Shown in pieces: positions 58,274 to 64,000 of a stretch of DNA of 64,000 bases; positions within the stretch are counted from its first letter, which is position 1, and every line of letters begins with the position of its first letter. The notes under the pieces were generated by a model. The model did no database searches, was not told the origin of the DNA, and was given only the letters and a program-made list of their open reading frames with translations. The stretch covers positions 1-64,000 of the forward strand of contig JADJSV010000008.1 of NCBI GenBank assembly GCA_016711505.1. The letters are read 5' to 3'. Made by a program: the position numbers and the translations under genes. This DNA is from Bacteroidota bacterium. GTDB taxonomy: Bacteria; Bacteroidota; Bacteroidia; AKYH767-A; 2013-40CM-41-45.

Positions 58274-58311
58274 ATGCCATCTTCATAAGTCTGCGGGTAT
58301 TAATTTTTAAT

Positions 58312-58328
58312 TACATTTGCACCGGAGG
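58312..58328 (+). promoter_or_regulatory. -7 element and Shine-Dalgarno sequence of the UbiA-type gene
   Basis: TACATTTG (58312-58319) matches TAnnTTTG. GGAGG (58324-58328) lies 8 bases before the GTG at 58337, an unusually strong Shine-Dalgarno sequence for this phylum, and supports the GTG start. The mRNA leader would be short. Confidence 0.5.
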
Positions 58329-58336
58329 AAACCTTT

Positions 58337-59200
58337 GTGTTCTTAAATAAAATAAACAATTATCTTTCACTGGTAAAGTTCAGTCACACTGTCTTTGCAA
58401 TGCCCTTCGCCTTGATTGGTTTTACAATTGCCATCACTCGTCCTGAATCACATTTCGAATTACTGCTTTTATTCAAGGTAATTCTCTGCATGATTTTCGC
58501 AAGAACTGCAGCTATGGCTTTTAACCGGTACATCGACAGAAACATCGATGCTCAGAACTCCCGGACTGCTGTCAGAGAAATTCCAAAAGGAGTTGTTAGT
58601 CCGGTCGCAGCACTTACGTTAGTGATTCTTTCTTCTGTAGCATTTATCATTACTACCTACACTATTAATCAGATCTGTTTTTACCTTTCTCCTGTAGCCC
58701 TCATCGTAGTACTAGGCTATTCTCTCACTAAACGCTTTACATGGCTTTGTCATCTGATCCTGGGAATTGGTTTGTCTCTCGCTCCAATTGGCGCCTATCT
58801 TGCTGTAACCGGAAAATTTGATTGGCTTCCATTACTTTTCAGCTTCACTGTTATCACCTGGGTAAGTGGTTTTGATATAATTTATGCCTTGCAAGACGAA
58901 GAGTTTGATCGTAATTTACAACTGAATTCAATGCCCGTTGCTTTCGGAAAAAAAGGCGCATTGAATATTTCAATACTTCTGCATTTATTATCCGTTGCTT
59001 TTGTTTTTGTAGCAGGACTTTATCTGCCATTTGGAATTATATATTGGATTGGCTTCTCTGTTTTTGCAATTCTCATTACCTATCAGCACATTATTGTAAA
59101 GCCAAATGATCTGAGCAGAGTCAATCTTGCTTTCTTTACTACAAATGGAATTGCAAGTATTGTTTTTTCGGCATTTGTTATTGCAGATCTCTTACGTTAA
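58337..59200 (+). CDS. UbiA-family prenyltransferase
   Basis: A 287-residue membrane enzyme that attaches a polyprenyl chain to an aromatic acceptor. The first Asp-rich motif is in ARTAAMAFNRYIDRNIDAQN (N-x3-D-x3-D, near residue 65) and the second in YALQDEEFDRNLQLNSMPVA (near residue 190), between eight or nine hydrophobic helices. The N-terminal NNYLSLVKFSHTVFAMPFAL is typical of the group annotated as 4-hydroxybenzoate octaprenyltransferase; in menaquinone-using Bacteroidota the equivalent protein is likely MqnP of the futalosine pathway. Which acceptor is used is not visible. Start GTG 58337, with a good Shine-Dalgarno sequence. Confidence 0.88.
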   Translation: MFLNKINNYLSLVKFSHTVFAMPFALIGFTIAITRPESHFELLLLFKVILCMIFARTAAMAFNRYIDRNIDAQNSRTAVREIPKGVVSPVAALTLVILSSVAFIITTYTINQICFYLSPVALIVVLGYSLTKRFTWLCHLILGIGLSLAPIGAYLAVTGKFDWLPLLFSFTVITWVSGFDIIYALQDEEFDRNLQLNSMPVAFGKKGALNISILLHLLSVAFVFVAGLYLPFGIIYWIGFSVFAILITYQHIIVKPNDLSRVNLAFFTTNGIASIVFSAFVIADLLR

Positions 59201-59210
59201 AGCAAAAAAA

Positions 59211-59234
59211 AACTGCCATTTGTGAATGACAGTT
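59211..59234. terminator. Bidirectional hairpin terminator
   Basis: AACTGCCATT (59211-59220) pairs with AATGACAGTT (59225-59234) with one mismatch and a TGTG loop; A-run before and T-rich sequence after. It lies between the convergent UbiA-type and metalloprotease genes. Confidence 0.8.
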
Positions 59235-59257
59235 TTATTATACTTTGTTTAAAAACA

Positions 59258-62200
59258 CTACGGCTTTAACACCACGAGATTTAGTTTCGAGTTATTTTCC
59301 ATCAGAGAGTAGTCTGCAGATTCATTGCAATTATCCCCTGTAATATCCCTGATCTGGTATCCCATAAAGAAGATTGGAAGCGTTGCCTGCAATACTGTAA
59401 AATCAGAATGATTGATAGATCCATCCTGATTCACATCACCGGAACGAATCGCCCAAACTCCTGCCGACATCTGTATCTGATTTGATCCAAATGCTTTGTT
59501 TGCAGCAGTAGTAAAATCATACAACGTTGACGAAGTTGCAAATGAAACCGGACTAGCGCTCCATGTCTCTAATGAATTTCTATGCTTCAGTACTATGTAA
59601 TAAGAACTTCCCAAAGCTGCTCCGGGAAAAGTAAATACACCATTACCTGATGTATTGAATGCATTTCTTGAAGTGTATAGAATCGAGTACGGTGAAGTTG
59701 AAGAGCAAAGTCGAATATCAATACTATCACAATTCGAAGTTAACAATGGTGATCTCATTGTATTGACTGCTGAATAAAATCCTTCGATGAAGAGTTTCAG
59801 ATTTAATGTGATCTCTGAGGTAAAGTTAGAAGCACTATTCGCAGTTCCACATGGGGTTATGACTGATATTAATCCTGTGGTTGAACCGGCTGGTACCACT
59901 GCTGTGATCTGAGAAGCATTTACAACTGTAAAAGAAGTCGCATTGATTCCGTTGAAAGTAACTGCAGTTGCACCGGTAAATCCACTTCCATTGATCGTTA
60001 CAGTCTGCCCTGCTGTTCCCGTTGATGGAGCAAATGAACCGATCGCAGGCACAGGTGTAACTGTTACTGCAATAGAATTTCCGGTTCCATAACAAGGCGC
60101 AAAGGTGCTTGTCGGAATTGTGATCGACCAGTTGTTGATCATTCCTGAATCAATTGCAGCGTTATCAATTGCAATTAAATTCCATGTTCCATTTGGATTG
60201 ATTGCACCCGCGCCTATTGCTGTGAAAGTAGTGATCGTTGTAGTTGTACAAGTCGTAGCAGTTGTTGCAATTGGTTTAAAACTTCCTGTAAAAGGAGCAG
60301 TTCCCGTAGTGATCAATGCAGCTGCAGCATCTGTAAAAACAGTATTCGTAAAATTATCACCTGATGAACCTGTATTTCTGGTTAATGCCAGCATCTGTCC
60401 ATTCGGTGCACGTAACGAAAGAATAAGATCTCCATCATACGTGTGTGTTATATTTATAGAGATCGAAATTCCGGAACTGGTAACAGCGCCGGTATAACCT
60501 GAAATTGAAATCGGACTGGCAACTCCGCCTGCACAAACATTATCAGGTATTGCCACCGGTGTGGTATTTGAATAGGTTTGAGGTGCCCATGATGCAAGAT
60601 CATATGTTCCTGCTGTAGTTGCAGACAACGGTGATGTTGTTGTAGCTCCGATCAATGTTCCATCTTTTCTCCATTGATATAAATTACCACCGACAGGTGT
60701 AAACGAAAGCGAAACATTTCCGCCTGCACAAATTGCCGTAGGACCACCTGCACTTATTGTTGGTGAAGCCGGTTGAGCGATCACATTAATTGCTAATGTC
60801 GATGGACTTCCGCTTCCACATGAGTTTACTCCGGAAACACTTAATGTTCCTGTCGATGCCGAACTGAAATTTGCAGTAATGGAAGTTGTACCATTTCCTG
60901 AAGCTATCGTACCACCGCCGGTTAACGACCAGTTGTAAGTTACTGCTGTAGGATTAGTAGAGACATTGAATGTTGCTGTTTGCCCAACACAAGTTGCACT
61001 TCCTGTAATAGCAGATAATGCCGTTGGTAGTGGATTGACTGTGACATTAAACGCAGGTGATGTTGTTCCGTTGAAACAATTATTTGCCCCGGCAACAGTA
61101 ACCGTTCCGGAAATTGCAGCACCACTGTAATTTACAAGAATCGAATTTGTCCCAGCTCCTGATGCAATTGTAGCTCCCGAAGGTAAATTCCAGTTGTATG
61201 TAGTTGCATTAGTAATGGCAGCAACAGAGTAAGCAACTGAATTCTGACCTGCACATACTGTAGCAGTACCGGTAACAGAACCTGCAGCACCAACTGACTG
61301 TTGAACTGTCAGGTTCGTTCCATTATTTGATCCCGTCACGGAAGGATTTGATGCAATTACTCTGATCCTGTAAATACTTCCCGGAGTTGTTCCTGCAAGT
61401 ACAGTACATGAAATAGTTCCCGAAGAAGCTGTTGAACTCAGAGTTCCAATTGTAGTTCCGGGAAAAGCTCCACCTACTGTTGATAATTGTGCAGTATAAA
61501 TATTCCCTGCATTGGACGGACCATCACCGCTAAAACTAACATTGAAAGAACTTCCGCCTGCACATAGAAAAGTACTTCCAAGTGGTAGTGTAGAGAGTGT
61601 TGTAAGTACAGCACTTCCTGCTGCAATTGTAAAATTCACATTTGAAATATCGAAAAATATATTTCCTGCACCTTCAACTTTTACTCTTGCCGTTGTAGTA
61701 AGAGTTCCGGGAACTGTAATCGTTGCAGAACCATTGTTTGGAACGTTTGAAGCAAGTGTTGTCGGATAAGTAAATCCACCATCAGTTGAAAGATAAATAT
61801 TGACATTCGCACAACTGATCGGTGCCACATCGGTCCCCGACACATCCCACAAAACAGTCTGAGTCGATCCGGCATTCCATGTTAAAGCTGTGTTAGGTTG
61901 CTTCACAAGAAATGTATCAGGTGTTGCAACGACTGTTAATAAGACAGGAGTATCATTGTTAGATATTGCACCTCCGTTCAATCGATTGTCGCGAACGGTC
62001 ATTCTGAAGTTCAATGATCTTGCAACAGAAGGTAGTCGTTCTCCTATTGTAGAAGTATTATTTACGATGTCACTGATCTTTGGAAATATCCTTGTACCAT
62101 TTGTCTGAGGAGTAAACACTCTGAACAAAGGAAAAGTTGATCCTGCAGTTTGAGTTGCATTCACTTGCGCTTGAGTTCCTAAATCGTATTCTTCCCAGAT

Positions 62201-63601
62201 ATATGTCAGAGAATTTCCATTCACATCAGTTGCAGAACCGGTCAATGAAAAAGGTGTTAAATATGGAATTGTGAAATTTCCGGGAACTGTAACTACCGGT
62301 GCTGAATTACCGGTTGCTGAAGAAGTTGGACATCCGCTTCCACTACCTGATGTAACAAACGTTAAGATCTCATCTAAACTTTTTACATGAAATATCGGAT
62401 CACTGTTACTTTGAGTATTGTCTGTACTACAAATTCCTGCATAGGCCATGATCGTAGTTCCTGAACCTGGTTCATATGCTGTTGAACCATTTCTGTTCGC
62501 ACCGGAACATGAACCCAAGGCACCATTGAAAGTATGATTTCCTGCAAACTGATGTCCCATTTCGTGAGCGACGTAATCAATATCAAATGCATCACCAACC
62601 GGTGAACCGGAACCTGTTACACCGCGTGCCTTATTACTCGAATTACAAACAACACCAAGTCCTGCTACTCCTCCACCACCGGTACTGAATACGTGGCCAA
62701 TATCATAGTTCGCAGATCCTATTGAATCGGTAGTTAACGTTTGATTTTGACCAAGCATCGTACTTCCATTATTATTTGTAAATGGATCTGTTGCTGAATT
62801 TAAGAAGATCAACTTTGTTGTATTCGCAATTAAAACCAATCGAACTGAAAGCTCTAATTCGTAAACTGCTGTTACCCTGTTTACAGATGTAACCATTCCG
62901 GAAAGTGCTCCGGCTTGCGTTCCACCATAAAATGCTGCATACTCACCTGTACATGATAAAGCAAGACGGAACGTTTTTAAATTCGCTCCGGAAGTTCTGT
63001 TTACAGAGGGAGCAGAATGCTCAATGGGATTTAGTCTTCTGATATCATTGGCCTCTGTTTCACAATTGAAGTCAGACATTCCTGTTTTATCACGACGATA
63101 AAAAGAAATATAATGAGATGAATTCGAAAGAGAATAAGGATCAATCATAAACCATCCGCTTGGAGTCATGACCATAGCATGAAAACCAAAAATAGTATAA
63201 TCAAGTTTCGCTGTCGCATATTTATCATCTATGCCCACAGCTGAAAAAGTTCTGATAATATTTGAATACGATGGCTTAGTATCATCCGGTAAAACTTCTG
63301 AACGAACTACTTTAAATCTTCCAAAACCTCCTTCAGGCAATGGTAAAGAAATAATTGGCGCAGTTTTAAATGCATTGGGATCCGAATCATACACAGCAGT
63401 ATTTAATTCTGCTTTTATTTTATTCAGATCAAGTTCAAGCAATCGATAATTACGCGGCATACTTTTCAAATAACACTCCTCTGAGAACTCAGATACTGAA
63501 GCATCTTTCCATACCGATTCGTTTTGTGCGTAAAGCTGATTGAATAGGGTTAATAGCGCTCCTGTCAACAGGAACATTTTTAAGTACAATTTAAATTTCA
63601 T
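59258..63601 (-). CDS. Large secreted reprolysin-like metalloprotease with P domain and dockerin-like end
   Basis: 1447 residues. A signal peptide (LKMFLLTGALLTLFNQLYAQ) and pro-region precede a zinc protease domain with VAHEMGHQFAGNHTFNG (H-E-x2-H-x2-G-x2-H, near residue 350) and GSGTTIMAYAGICS providing the Met-turn, as in M12B-like metzincins. Then come Ig-like repeats (about 430-960, YNWNLPSGATIASGAG, YNWSLTGGGTIASGNG), a proprotein-convertase P domain (about 1000-1160, HTYDGDLILSLRAPNG), an IPT/TIG domain (SFAPSTGTAGQTVTINGSGF) and a C-terminal dockerin-like calcium repeat (GDVNQDGSINHSDFTVLQ, DITGDNCNESADYSLM). No T9SS tail is recognised after it; the protein stops at LNLVVLKP. Frame intact. 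Confidence 0.88.
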   Translation of the reverse strand: MKFKLYLKMFLLTGALLTLFNQLYAQNESVWKDASVSEFSEECYLKSMPRNYRLLELDLNKIKAELNTAVYDSDPNAFKTAPIISLPLPEGGFGRFKVVRSEVLPDDTKPSYSNIIRTFSAVGIDDKYATAKLDYTIFGFHAMVMTPSGWFMIDPYSLSNSSHYISFYRRDKTGMSDFNCETEANDIRRLNPIEHSAPSVNRTSGANLKTFRLALSCTGEYAAFYGGTQAGALSGMVTSVNRVTAVYELELSVRLVLIANTTKLIFLNSATDPFTNNNGSTMLGQNQTLTTDSIGSANYDIGHVFSTGGGGVAGLGVVCNSSNKARGVTGSGSPVGDAFDIDYVAHEMGHQFAGNHTFNGALGSCSGANRNGSTAYEPGSGTTIMAYAGICSTDNTQSNSDPIFHVKSLDEILTFVTSGSGSGCPTSSATGNSAPVVTVPGNFTIPYLTPFSLTGSATDVNGNSLTYIWEEYDLGTQAQVNATQTAGSTFPLFRVFTPQTNGTRIFPKISDIVNNTSTIGERLPSVARSLNFRMTVRDNRLNGGAISNNDTPVLLTVVATPDTFLVKQPNTALTWNAGSTQTVLWDVSGTDVAPISCANVNIYLSTDGGFTYPTTLASNVPNNGSATITVPGTLTTTARVKVEGAGNIFFDISNVNFTIAAGSAVLTTLSTLPLGSTFLCAGGSSFNVSFSGDGPSNAGNIYTAQLSTVGGAFPGTTIGTLSSTASSGTISCTVLAGTTPGSIYRIRVIASNPSVTGSNNGTNLTVQQSVGAAGSVTGTATVCAGQNSVAYSVAAITNATTYNWNLPSGATIASGAGTNSILVNYSGAAISGTVTVAGANNCFNGTTSPAFNVTVNPLPTALSAITGSATCVGQTATFNVSTNPTAVTYNWSLTGGGTIASGNGTTSITANFSSASTGTLSVSGVNSCGSGSPSTLAINVIAQPASPTISAGGPTAICAGGNVSLSFTPVGGNLYQWRKDGTLIGATTTSPLSATTAGTYDLASWAPQTYSNTTPVAIPDNVCAGGVASPISISGYTGAVTSSGISISINITHTYDGDLILSLRAPNGQMLALTRNTGSSGDNFTNTVFTDAAAALITTGTAPFTGSFKPIATTATTCTTTTITTFTAIGAGAINPNGTWNLIAIDNAAIDSGMINNWSITIPTSTFAPCYGTGNSIAVTVTPVPAIGSFAPSTGTAGQTVTINGSGFTGATAVTFNGINATSFTVVNASQITAVVPAGSTTGLISVITPCGTANSASNFTSEITLNLKLFIEGFYSAVNTMRSPLLTSNCDSIDIRLCSSTSPYSILYTSRNAFNTSGNGVFTFPGAALGSSYYIVLKHRNSLETWSASPVSFATSSTLYDFTTAANKAFGSNQIQMSAGVWAIRSGDVNQDGSINHSDFTVLQATLPIFFMGYQIRDITGDNCNESADYSLMENNSKLNLVVLKP

Positions 63602-63732
63602 GATTAAGCGCAGTAAATAGACTTTCCACAGAATTGCGGGTGACTAAAATACGTCAGAAAACCAATGATTTCAAGTAATTGAGGCAGAAGTTTAGAGTGT
63701 CTCCAAAGTATCTTACTTTAAACTAAAATTTC

Positions 63733-64000
63733 TCACTTTTGGATAATTATTTTTTTGTGAACAAAACCCAAATCAGTACTTATTTTTAAAATGTATAAAC
63801 CATTGTTCAGAAAACTTAAATCAAATGTATCGTTAAAGCCATTTTTTACATTCTGAGAATACAATAATTTCCCGCAATAATCCAAGACAGAAAACGACTT
63901 CATCATCAAGCTGTTTTTCTTAGCAAAGACATCCAGAATTCCATTGCTTGGATTTGGGAAAATTGCAATCAGATCTTCAATACTTCCGGGCGGTAAATTT
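63733..64000 (-). CDS. C-terminal part of a protein with T9SS type A sorting domain (cut by window edge)
   Basis: The last 88 codons of a minus-strand gene that enters from the right. The text is a T9SS type A tail: IAIFPNPSNGILDVFAKKNS, MMKSFSVLDYCGKLLYSQ, LNNGLYILKISTDLGFVHKK and a final IIIQK before the TGA at 63733. Everything before the sorting domain is outside the window, so the function is unknown beyond export by the T9SS. It ends 131 bp before the start of the metalloprotease gene, same strand. Confidence 0.85.
   Translation of the reverse strand, partial: NLPPGSIEDLIAIFPNPSNGILDVFAKKNSLMMKSFSVLDYCGKLLYSQNVKNGFNDTFDLSFLNNGLYILKISTDLGFVHKKIIIQK

Noticed and set aside
1..64000. rRNA and tRNA genes
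   Set aside because: No rRNA-like stretch and no convincing tRNA cloverleaf with a TTCGANTC-type arm was noticed; short tRNAs could still be missed by eye.

Overview
The window is about 64 kb of low-GC chromosomal DNA from a member of the Bacteroidota, probably a free-living aerobic heterotroph; genus is not determinable by reading. Evidence: at least eight secreted proteins end in type IX secretion (T9SS) sorting domains, one is of the gliding-motility-associated type, promoters fit the Bacteroidota -7 element TAnnTTTG, and housekeeping genes (carB, efp, tgt, icmF) have Bacteroidota-like sequence features. No rRNA, tRNA, transposase, integrase or CRISPR array was seen.

Layout. 1-6.7 kb: a tight minus-strand operon for a surface-glycan or cell-envelope job (YfhO membrane protein, GT4 glycosyltransferase, polysaccharide deacetylase-like protein, ATP-grasp ligase, PHP hydrolase), almost every gene carrying frame breaks. 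6.8-14.1 kb: DUF4834 and carB, an alpha/beta hydrolase, rpmH (L34), rsmG, an ECF sigma factor and a GT2 glycosyltransferase, also with breaks. Because carB keeps a family-normal length of 938 codons despite three frame changes, most breaks are more likely uncorrected sequence indels than decay. 14.2-26.9 kb: tgt, an LptF/G permease, then secreted T9SS cargo (kelch-like protein, PQQ-type sugar dehydrogenase, haem/copper oxidoreductase, quality-of-repeat beta-propeller-like protein) mixed with CtlX and small unknown proteins. 27.2-37 kb: icmF (fused acyl-CoA mutase), a zinc aminopeptidase, valS, a YdcF-type protein, and an RsmF-like rRNA methyltransferase. 37.4-38.6 kb: a non-coding island of five roughly 220-bp tandem units, each led by a long hairpin, closed by an inverted half-unit and a sixth divergent hairpin. 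38.7-47.3 kb: GNAT, glutamate/dicarboxylate symporter, efp, more T9SS cargo, a nested double hairpin at 46.2 kb and a fatty acid hydroxylase. 47.4-64 kb: a 1160-residue T9SS type B protein, hutH, hisS, ettA, an S8 protease, a UbiA prenyltransferase, a 1447-residue secreted metalloprotease and the tail of one more T9SS protein.

The most unusual content is between the genes: the 37.4-38.6 kb hairpin array, the 46.2 kb nested hairpin, a dispersed repeat family built on TCTGCGG...GGGAAA, and several very long intergenic palindromes. No complete new protein-based defence or mobile system was found.
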